A DNA stretch of 64,000 nt from Polyangiaceae bacterium (GCA_016719945.1 JADJYE010000040.1:15620-79619), one strand, 5' to 3'. Positions 8,760 through 17,638 are shown, counted from the first letter of the stretch. Notes: generated from the sequence alone by a model not told the origin. Program-made: numbers and translations.

Positions 8760-9730
8760 GAGCCTGCGTCTACGAAGAGTATGGCGGACCGGACGTGGTG
8801 TCGGTGGCAGAGGTCGCGACACCCTCGCCGAAGGAAGGCGAGCTCCTGGTGAAGGTCGCCGCGGCCTCGGTCACCACCGCGGACTGGCGCTTCCGCTCGG
8901 CGAGCTTCCCGGTGGTCTTCGCGCTCGCGGGTCGCTTGCTCGTCGGCGTGCTCCGCCCGCGGCACCCCGTGCTCGGCATGGACTTCGCGGGCGAGGTGGC
9001 TGCGATCGGCGCGGGCGTGAGCGACTTCCGCGTCGGAGAGCGCGTCTTCGGCGCGGCGACGCGCGGGGCGCACGCTGAGTACGTGACGGTGCGCGCCGAT
9101 GGTGCGGTCACCCGCACGCCGCCGGGGCTGAGTGACGCCGAGGCCGCCGCGGTCCCGTTCGGGGCCAACTCTGCGCTCGCGTTCTTGCGGGACTTCGGCG
9201 CGGTGCGCGCGGGCCAGCGCGTCCTCGTCGTGGGGGCTTCCGGTGGCGTGGGCGTGTGGGCGGTGCAGATCGCGCGCCACCTGGGCGCCGAGGTGACCGG
9301 CGTCGCGAGCGCGAAGAACCTCGAGCTCGTGCGTTCGCTCGGTGCGGCGCGCGCGCTCGACTATGGGAGCGAGGCGTATCTCGAGCCAGGGGCCGGATAC
9401 GATCTGATCTTCGACACCCTCGGGGCGACCACGTTCGCGCAGGCGCGGCCGGCGCTCGCGCCGAGCGGGACCTATCTTCCCCTGACCGCCGGGCTCCGCG
9501 AGATCGCGCAGTCGATCACCACACGCTTCGGGCGCGGGCCGCGAGTGAAGTTCGCGATCTCGGCGAACACGCGCGCGCTGATGGAAGAGAACGCGGCGCT
9601 GCTCGCGGCGGGCACGCTGCGCCCAATCGTGGACGAGGTGTTCCCGATGGAGCGCATCGCGGACGCGCACCGCAGGGTCGAAGGCCGGCACAAGCGCGGG
9701 AGCGTGATCGTGCGCATGGCCGCGGCGTGA
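8756..9730 (+). CDS. NAD(P)-dependent MDR reductase (quinone-oxidoreductase-like)
   Basis: 324 aa from the ATG at 8756, which overlaps the stop of the upstream gene (ATGA). A frame continues upstream but runs inside the previous gene and is not needed. It is a medium-chain dehydrogenase/reductase: an N-terminal GroES-like domain (GMDFAGEVAAIGAGVSDFRVG), then a Rossmann fold with VLVVGASGGVGVWAVQIARHLGA. The cysteine ligands for structural or catalytic zinc are absent, as in the quinone oxidoreductase/enoyl reductase branch. It ends in EVFPMERIADAHRRVEGRHKRGSVIV, typical of the family. It probably reduces an alpha,beta-unsaturated carbonyl or quinone. It is co-transcribed with the FAD enzyme. 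Confidence 0.88.
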   Translation: MRACVYEEYGGPDVVSVAEVATPSPKEGELLVKVAAASVTTADWRFRSASFPVVFALAGRLLVGVLRPRHPVLGMDFAGEVAAIGAGVSDFRVGERVFGAATRGAHAEYVTVRADGAVTRTPPGLSDAEAAAVPFGANSALAFLRDFGAVRAGQRVLVVGASGGVGVWAVQIARHLGAEVTGVASAKNLELVRSLGAARALDYGSEAYLEPGAGYDLIFDTLGATTFAQARPALAPSGTYLPLTAGLREIAQSITTRFGRGPRVKFAISANTRALMEENAALLAAGTLRPIVDEVFPMERIADAHRRVEGRHKRGSVIVRMAAA

Positions 9731-9794
9731 GCTGAGGCCTCGGCGTCGGCTTCCCAGATTGGCTGCGCCGGCAGGATTCGACCCGAAGCCGCAG

Positions 9795-9890
9795 GGCGAG
9801 CTCCCACCCTTCGGCGAGCTGCTCGGCGGGTCGGTCCGTGATCGGATCGCCGTGGGCGACGAGGACCCGCTCGAGCGGCAGCGCGCCCAA
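9795..9890 (-). pseudogene. Duplicated fragment of the DUF4336 gene 3' end
   Basis: About 95 bases nearly identical to 10665-10759, the last ~30 codons of the intact DUF4336 gene at 10647-11405 (translated LPLERVLVAHGDPITDRPAEQ). No upstream part of the gene is present. A local duplication or deletion left this tail behind. Confidence 0.7.
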
Positions 9891-9927
9891 GCGCGGCGGG
9901 GGGCGGAGGCACCGGCGCCATTGCGAG

Positions 9928-10114
9928 AGTGACAAGGACCCCCACCCTGCCGAGCAGACCCCCCATTGCTGTCACACCCTCAGGGCCCGAGGTGGCCAGG
10001 GCGGTCTCGGAGCGTCGCAAAATGGCTGAGTCTTCGTCGCGAGCCGAGCGCGTTGGCCGATGAGTGTGACAGAGAGGGGGACCCTGCTGAGCAGGGTGGT
10101 CGGTCTTGTCACAC
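9928..10114. repeat. 187-bp inverted-end element, copy A
   Basis: It starts GTGACAAGGACCCCCACCC and ends with GTGGTCGG..TGTCACAC, so the two ends are imperfect inverted repeats of about 29 bases containing CCACCCTGCTGAGCAG. Each end can also fold on itself (GTGACA...TGTCAC). The ~90-base centre contains GGCTGAGTC and GCGAGC..GCGCGTTGGCC. Copies B (12622) and C (58758) have the same length. No coding capacity; a MITE-like or structured-RNA repeat. Confidence 0.8.
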
Positions 10115-10646
10115 GCAGAGCCCGCCGGTTGAGCGCGGCGCCGGACCGTCGCGCCTCGGGGCGACGCGAACCTCCCCCGCAACCCGGGTCGCTTCCCTCA
10201 GCGCACCGAGCACGTCTTCGACTCGCTGCCCTCGCTGACCCTGGCTCGCGCTCGACGCTCCGGCGGACGTTCGGGGCCTGCACCTGAATGAGCGCCGCCA
10301 AAGCGTCGCCTACCGGTCGCAGGTGCTGGGCGACACCTTCCGGCGGGATCTGTGGGAGTTGTCCGAACACCAAACCGAGCAGCGCTGACCACGGCACCGT
10401 ACCTTCCGGGTTGACGGACGCGGCACCATCCCGAAGGGAAGCGCGATGTCCGCGTACGAGATGCACCTAGCGGACGGCAACGGTTTGCGTCTCCCAAGGA
10501 AACGGCTTCGCGGACTTGTCGAGGGTGACGAAGAGGATCTCTCGCTTCTCGTCCTCGATCTTCACGACCCTGCCTTGGGGGGCCTCTCCCTTGCGCTGAC
10601 GGACGAGCTTGTGCAGGACGAACCCTCCGGGGACCGCGCGAGCGCG
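10115..10646. other. Intergenic stretch with unrecognised coding remnants
   Basis: No intact gene is supported. The minus strand reads VRQRKGEAPQGRVVKIEDEK then REILFVTLDKSAKPF (about 10490-10620) up to a stop near 10470. A second minus-strand frame (LLGLVFGQLPQIPPEGVAQH, around 10300-10400) has protein-like composition. These look like pieces of one or two decayed genes on the minus strand. I cannot name the family. Confidence 0.35.
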
Positions 10647-11405
10647 TCAGCGCTGAGGAGGAATGGCGAACTCCCACGCTTCGGCGAGCTGCTCGGCGGG
10701 TCGGTCCGTGATGGGGTCGGCGTGGGCTACGAGGACCCGCTCGAGCGGCAGCGCGCGCAGCTGCGCGATGGACTCGGCCACCGCGGCGCTCGGGCGAGTA
10801 CGCACCCTCACGTCAGGGGGCGTCCTCACCCTCTCGTAGCGCCCCCAGATGCGCGCCGCGGCTCGCCAGGTCCAATGGTCGCGCGCGCACGCGGAGATGA
10901 GGACATCGGCGGCGATCAAAGAGCCCGTCGCGGCATGAAAGAACACCGTCTCGTCGAGAAAGGGGACGCCCCTCAGCTGAATGGGCGTCAGCTCGCGGGT
11001 CGCGCGGACATATTCGGGGTCGTCGGCGCCCAGGCTCAACCTGACGAGCGGGTTGCGCTCCGCAGCAGACCTGGGCCCGACGACCTGCGCGCCCGGGTAG
11101 CGAGCGGCCACGGCGGGGGTCTGAAGATGATGAAACAGGTTTGGAACGACGATCCAGCGCACCTCTCCGAGCGCCTCGAGGGCGGCGCAGACGTCCTTGG
11201 TGGGCGGACCGGGGCTGTGAACCCAGAGCGCGCCACCCTCGAGGCGCACGACCGTCGTCCTCGAGCGCAGCCGCACCCCGCCGTACCGTACCGGGCGCTC
11301 GCTTACCCAGATGGAGCCCGGCACGACCTGTTCGAACACGCCTGAGAGAGCCACCCCGTCACCATCCCTCGAGAAGCACGCTCGACCGAATAGGGTCGAG
11401 CTCAT
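10647..11405 (-). CDS. DUF4336 (metallo-beta-lactamase-fold-like) protein
   Basis: 252 aa. The core reads PGSIWVSERPVRYGGVRLRSR, then LEGGALWVHSPGPPT, IVVPNLFHHL and FLDETVFFHAATGSLIAADVL, the pattern of DUF4336 proteins. These have a metallo-hydrolase-like fold but usually lack the complete HxHxDH zinc motif, which is absent here too. The function of the family is not established. The last ~30 codons are duplicated as a fragment at 9795-9890. It is flanked by repeat elements on both sides and is probably a single-gene unit. Confidence 0.8.
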   Translation of the reverse strand: MSSTLFGRACFSRDGDGVALSGVFEQVVPGSIWVSERPVRYGGVRLRSRTTVVRLEGGALWVHSPGPPTKDVCAALEALGEVRWIVVPNLFHHLQTPAVAARYPGAQVVGPRSAAERNPLVRLSLGADDPEYVRATRELTPIQLRGVPFLDETVFFHAATGSLIAADVLISACARDHWTWRAAARIWGRYERVRTPPDVRVRTRPSAAVAESIAQLRALPLERVLVAHADPITDRPAEQLAEAWEFAIPPQR

Positions 11406-11636
11406 CCCGGGGCAAGGTGAGCCGACGAGCGGTGAGAGGCCCGTCGGGGGCGAGCTCTACCGCCAGGGGCACGAGACCGAGAGCTTGCGAGCCTCAAGGG
11501 CGCCCACCGCGACAGCGAGCGGGGGTATGGGTCGAGTGGGGGCCCTGCCTGTCGCCGTCCGGCCGATCAAGGCGCGGCTCGGGCGCGCGGTGCGGCGCAG
11601 GGTTGCTTGCTGCGAGCGGTGGGAGCGTCCCTGCGC

Positions 11637-12536
11637 CTACTCAGCGAAGACGGCGTCCGTGGTCTCGGCGGTGACGGCGCGCTCGATCCAACGGTTGAGC
11701 GAAGGCAGGTCGGTGCAGCCAAGGATGCGCTCGCGCTGGGCGGCGGAGACTGAGAGCTTGCGGGCCGCGAGGACACGCAACAAGGCGTTGGCTTCGCCCC
11801 TGGCTTCGCCCTCGGCTTCGCCCTCGGCCTTGCCCTCGGCTCTGCCCTCGGCTCTGCCCTGAGCGACGTACTTCTTCGCGAAGTCGCTCTGATATTCGTA
11901 GCCGGACGCCATGTGCTCCTCCAGTGCCTTGCGGGCGGCTCCGCCGAGGGAGCTGTAGACCAGATCGAAGTATAGCCTGGAGCGCTCCTCGTCCAAGCCG
12001 GCGAGGGAGTCGAGCGCGGCGAGGGCGACCTTGGGGCCGTCGTCGGGGTCCAAGCCATGCGCGATGGCCGACAAGACCGCGAGCTCGGGCTCGGCGTCGG
12101 AAGGGGCGGCGACGATGGGGACGGCGCGCGGGCCGAGGACGAGGGGGACCAGCTGCGCGCCGGGGCCGATCGCGATGGGCTTGCGCGCCCAGTCGGCGAC
12201 CGGCTCGGTGGGGGTGACCACCAGCACGCAGGAGTCGCACTCGTAGCGCGCGCGGATGCCGGCGACGTAGGCGGGCCAGGTGAAGCGCTTGCGCGGGTCG
12301 GTTGCGAGCTGCACCTCGAGCACGATGGCGAGCACCGGCTTGCCATCGCGCAGGAGGATGACGAGGTCGGCGCGCAGCTCGGCGGGGTCGAGCTGGGTCA
12401 GGTCGGCGGACTCGACCCTGGCCTCGGCGTAGTCGGGTAGGGGGACCTCCAACGCCGAGCGCATGAGCTCGGGCGCGAGCTGCGGCCGCTCCCGGAAGAG
12501 CGCGATGAGGCCCTCGTGCAGATAGGACGGCGCCAC
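11637..12536 (-). CDS. Rpn/YhgA-like putative PD-(D/E)XK nuclease
   Basis: 299 aa. The N-terminal two thirds contain a nuclease-like pattern, RADLVILLRDGKPVLAIVLEVQLA (Asp, then Glu-Val-Gln), followed by WPAYVAGIRARYECDSCVLVV. This resembles the PD-(D/E)XK fold of Rpn recombination-promoting nucleases and related myxobacterial proteins. A low-complexity linker of alternating Gly-Ala/Arg-Glu/Lys (GRAEGRAEGKAEGEAEGEA) precedes a ~50-residue helical tail. The linker is encoded by a short tandem DNA repeat. Such genes are often multicopy and associated with mobile DNA. It stands alone between repeat elements. Confidence 0.65.
   Translation of the reverse strand: MAPSYLHEGLIALFRERPQLAPELMRSALEVPLPDYAEARVESADLTQLDPAELRADLVILLRDGKPVLAIVLEVQLATDPRKRFTWPAYVAGIRARYECDSCVLVVTPTEPVADWARKPIAIGPGAQLVPLVLGPRAVPIVAAPSDAEPELAVLSAIAHGLDPDDGPKVALAALDSLAGLDEERSRLYFDLVYSSLGGAARKALEEHMASGYEYQSDFAKKYVAQGRAEGRAEGKAEGEAEGEARGEANALLRVLAARKLSVSAAQRERILGCTDLPSLNRWIERAVTAETTDAVFAE
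11797..11862. repeat. Short tandem repeat coding the Ala-Glu-Gly linker
   Basis: Successive ~12-base units of the type CCTCGGCTTCGC / CCTCGGCCTTGC / CCTCGGCTCTGC lie inside the Rpn-like gene. The unit length is a multiple of three, so copy-number changes would lengthen or shorten the linker without breaking the frame. Confidence 0.65.
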
Positions 12537-12621
12537 GACCGCACGCTATCACGCAGCGGCGCAGCTCAAGCAGGCCGCGGCGCTGGTGGCTGCGGCGCTG
12601 GCGGAGGGCGGCACCCGCGCG

Positions 12622-12808
12622 AGTGACAAGGACCCCCACCCTGCTCAGCAGACCCCCCATTGCTGTCACAGCTCAGCGGCCCGCGGTGGCCTGGGCGGTC
12701 TTTGGGCAGCGGTAAGTGCCTAAATCCTCGTCGCGACGCGAGCGCGTTGGCCAATAAGTGTGACAGAGCGGGGGACCCTGCTGAGCAGGGTGGTCGGTTC
12801 TGTCACAC
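12622..12808. repeat. 187-bp inverted-end element, copy B
   Basis: The same architecture as copies A and C: GTGACAAGGACCCCCACCC at one end, GGGTGGTCGGTTCTGTCAC at the other. Within the left arm CTCAGCAG replaces CTGAGCAG. The element sits between the Rpn-like gene and the helicase locus, outside genes. Confidence 0.8.
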
Positions 12809-12889
12809 CCATGGTCCGCCCGGCCGCGAACGACCCGCCGCGCGCGGCGCCCTGACGCTGAGCATCACGCCCGCTCGCGCCCATCGCGC

Positions 12890-13103
12890 GCCCCCTACCC
12901 CCTCCCCGTGGCGCGCCGCAGGTCGGCGCGGGTCATGGGGCCGCGGAGCCACGACAGCGTCGTGCGGGATTGCACGAGGGCGAGGCTCGGGGCGCGGTGG
13001 ACGTTCGCCGTCGGTCTGGAGGCGACCGACGAACCACACGCATGCGTTGGACAGCACGCGGTAGTCGAGGTCCATGGCCATCAGCTCGCCCTGGCTCTCT
13101 CCG
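12890..13103 (-). pseudogene. HerA-like ATPase C-terminal remnant
   Basis: The minus strand reads LGESQGELMAMDLDYRVLSN then ACVWFVGRLQTDGERP, which resembles the region after Walker B in HerA/FtsK-like DNA-translocating ATPases (sensor and arginine-finger area). After a frame change the tail reads LALVQSRTTLSWLRGPMTR, as seen at the C-terminus of some of these proteins. No ATP-binding part is present. A short decayed fragment; moderate to low certainty. Confidence 0.4.
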
Positions 13104-13238
13104 AGCACGGCGACGGGGACGTCGGCGCCGCGCGTGGGCTGAAGGTGGGACTTCGCTCGGTCCTGGGCGCAACGTCGTCGACGACGTGCGGCAAGTTGAC
13201 CCCTCGAGCGCCACCCCTACCTCGCGTACGCTCTCCCC

Positions 13239-13823
13239 GTGTCGTCAGCCTGCCCGTTCTGCGACAGCCTCGACCGCACGCGGGTCTTCCACGAGTCCCC
13301 CCTTGTTCTGAGCCTCTGGGACGCATTTCCCGTCTCCCCCGGCCACGCCCTGCTCATCCCGCGTCGTCATGTGGCTTCCTGGTTCGACGCATCCCCCGAG
13401 GAGCACGCGGCGCTGCTGGCGGCGATCCCCATCGCTCGCGAGGCCATCGAGGTCGCCCATAAGCCCGACGGCTACAACCTCGGTGTGAACGTCGGCGCGG
13501 CCGGAGCCTTCCACCTCCACGTTCACGTCATCCCGCGCTACGGCGGTGACGTCCCCGATCCGCGCGGCGGTGTTCGGCACGTGGTTCCTTCGAAAGCGAA
13601 CTACCTCGCTCGCGAGCGGCCTGTAGTTCCGGTTCCCCGCGCGGGAGCGCTGGCGAGCGGGGGCGGACGATCCGTTCCACAGACACGTGCTGCCCCTGTT
13701 CGAGCGCGCGACCGACATCGCGATCGTCGCTGCGTTCGTGCAGGGGGCGGGTCTGGATCGCATCGAACAGGCACTCCGCCGCGCGCTCGCGAGGGGCGCC
13801 CGCGTGCGGGTTCTCACCGGTGA
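13239..13823 (+). CDS. HIT domain: displaced N-terminus of the following helicase
   Basis: A GTG start at 13239 gives a histidine-triad (HIT) hydrolase domain: CPFCDSLDRTRVFHES, LIPRRHVASWFDASPEEH, and the catalytic triad HLHVHVIPRYGGDVPDPRGG. HIT proteins hydrolyse nucleotide-phosphate bonds. Just after KANYLARE the frame should continue as (D)DPFHRHVLPLFERATD, which is read one frame over. The switch maps to the G-rich run near 13655-13668. The intended gene is therefore probably one HIT-PLD-helicase protein (13239-17100), and the tail of this frame after about codon 135 is out-of-frame sequence. A genuine two-gene arrangement with overlap is the alternative. Confidence 0.7.
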   Translation: MSSACPFCDSLDRTRVFHESPLVLSLWDAFPVSPGHALLIPRRHVASWFDASPEEHAALLAAIPIAREAIEVAHKPDGYNLGVNVGAAGAFHLHVHVIPRYGGDVPDPRGGVRHVVPSKANYLARERPVVPVPRAGALASGGGRSVPQTRAAPVRARDRHRDRRCVRAGGGSGSHRTGTPPRAREGRPRAGSHR

Positions 13824-16800
13824 CTACCTCACCTTCACGCAACCCTCCGCGCTGGACGAGCTCCTCGCGCTCGAGCGCGAATGCGCGGCCGAAGACGACG
13901 AGATCGAGCGGCTCCCGGGTAGCCTGCAGACGCGGGTGATCGAGACGGGGCGAATCGATGGGCCGGTGCGCTCCTTTCACCCGAAGTCATGGCGCTTCCA
14001 GTCGGACAGCTTCGGCATCGCCTGCGTGGGGAGCAGCAACCTCACTCACACGGCGCTCGAAGGCATGGAGTGCAACCTTCGGGTCGATCGCGACCGCGAT
14101 CCGTCCGCATACGCGCGCGTGGAGGCCGCCTTCGACGATATCTGGCAGCTCGCACGGCCGATCGACGAGGCGTGGCTCGCCACCTACACGGATCGCTGGA
14201 AGCGTGCACGAACGCAGGCGGTCCCCGGAGAGGCCGAGTGCGACGTGCTCGCTGCGCCTCCCGAGCCGCACCCGGCCCAGCAGGAGGCGCTCGCCGCCCT
14301 CGCCGCAGCCCGCCAGGAGGGGCGCACACGCGCCATCGTCGTCCTCGGCAAGACGTGGCTCGCGGCCTTCGATTACGCAGCGCTCCATGCGGAGCTCGGA
14401 CGTGTCCCGCGCCTGCTCTTCCTTGCGCACCGGCGCGAGCTCCTCCACCAGGCAGCGCGTACCTATCGCCGCCAGCTCACCGCGCTGGGCTCCGACGCCC
14501 GGGTCGGCTGGTTCGTCGCCGACAAGGACATGCTCTCCGCCGACCTCGTCTTCGCCTCCGTATCGAAGCTCGCGCGCAAGGACGCATTGGCCCGTCTCCG
14601 CGCCGAATCGTTCGACTATGTCGTGGTCGATGAGGTGCACCACTCCGCCGCCGACTCGTACCGGCGCGTCCTCGGCGCGCTCGACCCACTCTTCCTCCTC
14701 GGGCTCACTGCCACGCCCGACCGCGCCGACTCCGCGGACATCCTCGGCCTCTTCGACGACTTCGTCGCCTACCGCGCCGATATCATGCGCGGCATCGCGC
14801 TGCGTCGCCTCACGCCATTTCGCTACTTCGGAGTGAAGGACGACATCGACTACGCCAACATCCCGTGGCGCAACCGCCGCTTCGACCCCGAGGAGCTCAC
14901 CCGGGCCGCGCAGACCGAGGCGCGCATGGCGACGCTCTGGCGTGCGTGGAAGGAGCACCCCGGCACGCGCACGCTCGTCTTCTGCTGCAGCATTGCACAC
15001 GCGGTGTTCGTGCGAAGCTGGCTTCGCGACCGCGGGGCGCGCGTCGCCGCGGTCTTCGTGGCCGACGGCTCGGACGATCGGGACACGGCACTCCGCGATC
15101 TCGACGCCGGCGCGCTCGATACGGTGATCGCCGTCGACGTGTTCAATGAGGGCGTCGACGTGCCCTCCGTGGACCGCGTGGTCATGCTGCGGCCGACGGA
15201 GTCCGGCGTCGTCTTCCTGCAGCAGCTCGGTCGCGGTCTTCGCGTGTCCGAGGGCAAGGAGCAGGTCACCGTCATCGACTTTGTCGGCAACCACCGGATC
15301 TTCCTCGATCGTCTGCGCACCCTGCTCTCGCTGGGCGATCGCGGGACGGTCAGCCGCGTTCGCGAGCTGCTCGCGTCGGCCGGTCCCATGGATCTCCCCG
15401 AGGGCTGCTCGGTGGAGCTCGCGATCGAGGCCAAGGAGTTGCTGCAGAAGCTCTTCCGTCCCGGTGGCACCGACGAGGTGGAGCGCGCCTACCGGGACCT
15501 CGCCCTGGAGCGCGGGGCCAAGGAGGACTCCAGTCAGCGGCCGACAGCGGGCGAGATGCAGCGCATGAGCTACCGTCCGAGCCTGCTCCGCGAGCGCCAC
15601 GGGAGCTGGCTGGAGTTCGTGCGGGGCGAAGGCCACCTCACGGAGAGCGAAGCCCGCGCCGTCGAGCTCGCCGGCCCGTTCCTTCGTGACCTCGAGAGCA
15701 CCGAGATGACGAAGTGCTTCAAGATGGTCGCCCTCCAGGCGCTCCTCGACGAGGACGCGCTCACGAGCGGGCTCCCCCTCGATGCGCTGGCCCGTCGGAG
15801 CCACGCGATCCTCCGGCGCTCGCCCGAGCTCTTCTCGGACCTCGCCGGCGACGTACGCCTGACCACGCTCGACGCGGACGGCCTTCGTCGCTTCGTGGCG
15901 TACTGGCGCAAGAACCCGATCGCCGCGTGGACTGGCGGAAAGGCAGCGGGTCGGACCTACTTCCGGGTCGATGGGGATCGGTTCCGGCTGGATCTGCGCG
16001 TCGATCCGTCCCTCTCCGAGATCCTGGCTCGGCTCGTGGGCGAGCTCGTCGACTACCGGCTCGCGCAGTACCGCGACCGCAAGCGCGAGCTGGCCGCTGC
16101 GAGCGACGGCTTCGTGTGCAAGGTGCTCTCGAACAAGCGCGATCCGATCCTGAAGCTCCCGCCGCGCACGGGGACCACGCTCCCCGAAGGGGAGACGGAC
16201 GTGCGCGTGCCCAACGGGAGCGTGTGGCAGTTCCGCTTCGCGAAGGAGTTCTGCAACGTGGCACGGCCGGCGGGAAGGCCAAGCAATCAGCTCCCCGACC
16301 TCCTCCGTGAATGGTTCGGCCCGCGCGCTGGACAACCAGGCACGTCGTTCCAGGTGCGCTTCAAGGCGAGCCCGGACGGGTTATGGGCGGCGCCGGTGGA
16401 GGGCCAGCTCGTCGCGCTGGGCACGCGGCGCGGCGTCGTCGCCTATCCGGACCTGCGCGCCGCCGCCGGACACGCCCTCGAGGCTGCGGAAGCCCCGGAT
16501 GCCGAGCGCGTGTGGCTGCCGCTCACGGACGCATCGTCAGAGCTCTTCGCGGTCCGTGTCTCGGGCCGATCCATGGAGGGCGGCAAGGTCCCTCTGCATG
16601 ACGGCGACTGGGCCGTGTTCCGCTTTGCGCGAGGCGCGCCAGCGAGCGCACTGGAGAATCGCGTGGTGCTGGCGGAGACGCACCGCGCGGGTCCGGGCGC
16701 TCAGTACCAGATCAAGCGGCTCACTCCCGCGGGCACCGGCTGGCGCTTCGTCTCCGACAATCCGGAGGGTCCGAGCTTCGACGCATCGGACGAGACGGTG

Positions 16801-17100
16801 GCGATCGCGCGGCTCGAGCGCGCGCTCAGGCCCGAGGAGCTCGCACCACCGGAGGGCTCGACGCTCGCCCAGGCCGACTTCGCCTCGAGCTTCGGCCTCG
16901 ACGAGCTCAATCCGCGCACGGGTCGCCACGGCGGCCACCTCTTCGTGTTCATCGATCAGAGGGACATCCTCGTTGCGCCCGATCGGGTGCGCCACCCAGG
17001 CAATCCTGGCTCCAGCGAGACGGCGTTCGTCCTCGCCCGGCGCGTGCGCGACGCGGTAGGGAGCGACGCACGGGCGCCCGTATCCCGTGCGCGTGGGTGA
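13687..17100 (+). CDS. PLD-nuclease / SF2 helicase / DUF3427-like / S24-like fusion protein
   Basis: 1137 aa from GTG 13687; homologous sequence begins a few codons upstream in the same frame. Order of parts: a phospholipase-D-like nuclease domain (SFHPKSWRF, GSSNLTHTALEG, ~residues 1-165); an SF2 helicase with motif II VVDEVHHSAADSYRR, motif III LGLTATPDR and motif VI QQLGRGLRVSEGKEQ; a ~400-residue DUF3427-like region; and a C-terminal LexA/S24-like segment (VSGRSMEGGKVPLHDGDWAV, candidate Ser, then RVVLAE...YQIKRL with candidate Lys). The motif I region reads AIVVLGKTWLAAFD, about four residues shorter than the usual ATGxGKT loop, so ATP binding may be impaired. Related multidomain proteins are associated with antiphage functions; that role is an inference here. 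The HIT domain lies just upstream, one frame off. Confidence 0.8.
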   Translation: MLPLFERATDIAIVAAFVQGAGLDRIEQALRRALARGARVRVLTGDYLTFTQPSALDELLALERECAAEDDEIERLPGSLQTRVIETGRIDGPVRSFHPKSWRFQSDSFGIACVGSSNLTHTALEGMECNLRVDRDRDPSAYARVEAAFDDIWQLARPIDEAWLATYTDRWKRARTQAVPGEAECDVLAAPPEPHPAQQEALAALAAARQEGRTRAIVVLGKTWLAAFDYAALHAELGRVPRLLFLAHRRELLHQAARTYRRQLTALGSDARVGWFVADKDMLSADLVFASVSKLARKDALARLRAESFDYVVVDEVHHSAADSYRRVLGALDPLFLLGLTATPDRADSADILGLFDDFVAYRADIMRGIALRRLTPFRYFGVKDDIDYANIPWRNRRFDPEELTRAAQTEARMATLWRAWKEHPGTRTLVFCCSIAHAVFVRSWLRDRGARVAAVFVADGSDDRDTALRDLDAGALDTVIAVDVFNEGVDVPSVDRVVMLRPTESGVVFLQQLGRGLRVSEGKEQVTVIDFVGNHRIFLDRLRTLLSLGDRGTVSRVRELLASAGPMDLPEGCSVELAIEAKELLQKLFRPGGTDEVERAYRDLALERGAKEDSSQRPTAGEMQRMSYRPSLLRERHGSWLEFVRGEGHLTESEARAVELAGPFLRDLESTEMTKCFKMVALQALLDEDALTSGLPLDALARRSHAILRRSPELFSDLAGDVRLTTLDADGLRRFVAYWRKNPIAAWTGGKAAGRTYFRVDGDRFRLDLRVDPSLSEILARLVGELVDYRLAQYRDRKRELAAASDGFVCKVLSNKRDPILKLPPRTGTTLPEGETDVRVPNGSVWQFRFAKEFCNVARPAGRPSNQLPDLLREWFGPRAGQPGTSFQVRFKASPDGLWAAPVEGQLVALGTRRGVVAYPDLRAAAGHALEAAEAPDAERVWLPLTDASSELFAVRVSGRSMEGGKVPLHDGDWAVFRFARGAPASALENRVVLAETHRAGPGAQYQIKRLTPAGTGWRFVSDNPEGPSFDASDETVAIARLERALRPEELAPPEGSTLAQADFASSFGLDELNPRTGRHGGHLFVFIDQRDILVAPDRVRHPGNPGSSETAFVLARRVRDAVGSDARAPVSRARG

Positions 17101-17339
17101 CGCCGAGGAGCTGCGGAACGCCATCAGCGCTGCTCAGGCCAAGGTGGGACGGCCGCCCGACGCCAGGGGCGCGGGCAATCGAACGAGACGCCTACGCATC
17201 TGGGTTGCCGGTGACAGCGTCCCCGGCGCGAACGCCCTCCGCGAGCTGGTCGCGCGAGGACGCCGTGGGTAGCGGAGCGCGGTCGAGGGCACCTCCACCC
17301 AGCGCGCGATGCGCACCCTCCGCTCGCGCCCGCTCATGG
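17101..17339. other. Intergenic, no supported gene
   Basis: The spacer between the helicase stop and the ATPase remnant. The plus strand holds only short frames of poor composition; MRTLRSRPLMARLSS just before 17356 may belong to the decayed gene that follows. Confidence 0.4.
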
Positions 17340-17638
17340 CGCGGCTCTCCAGCTAAAGCGAAATCGCTCCCTCTTCTCCCGCCTCCATCGCCGGCTCGAG
17401 AACGACCCGCGCACTCCCGAGGACACCCTCGACTATCTCCGCGTCCGTGTCAGCCTCGTCGCGTCGAGCGCGATCTCTTCGCCCAGGACGCCGTTGCCAT
17501 GCTCCACGAGGCAGCACACGGCGCTCTCCGCGAGCTCGACCGCGTCGCCTCGATCTGCCTCCGTCACGCCGCAAGGAAGAAGCGCTCGTCGATCGCGACG
17601 TCGTCTCCCGCGTCCTCAAGGCCTTAGCGCGCCCCTGA
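17340..17638 (+). pseudogene. AAA ATPase C-terminal remnant (ExeA/TniB-like)
   Basis: Plus-strand pieces in two or three frames: LFSRLHRRLENDPRTPEDTL then DYLRVRVSL; ERDLFAQDAVAMLHEAAHGA then LRELDRVASICLRHAARKK; and ALVDRDVVSRVLKALA up to a stop at 17638. The order and motifs resemble the C-terminal lid of the AAA ATPases found with DDE transposases and ExeA-type secretion proteins. No P-loop part is present. Probably the tail of a lost transposition helper. Confidence 0.45.

Noticed and set aside
9742..10200. Coding frames across repeat copy A on both strands
   Set aside because: The same translated strings recur in all three repeat copies in different frames and carry no start or ribosome site, so they reflect the repeat, not a gene.
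13987..16335. A 782-codon open frame on the minus strand
   Set aside because: Antisense to the helicase fusion; composition is Glu/Arg/Val/His-rich without motifs.
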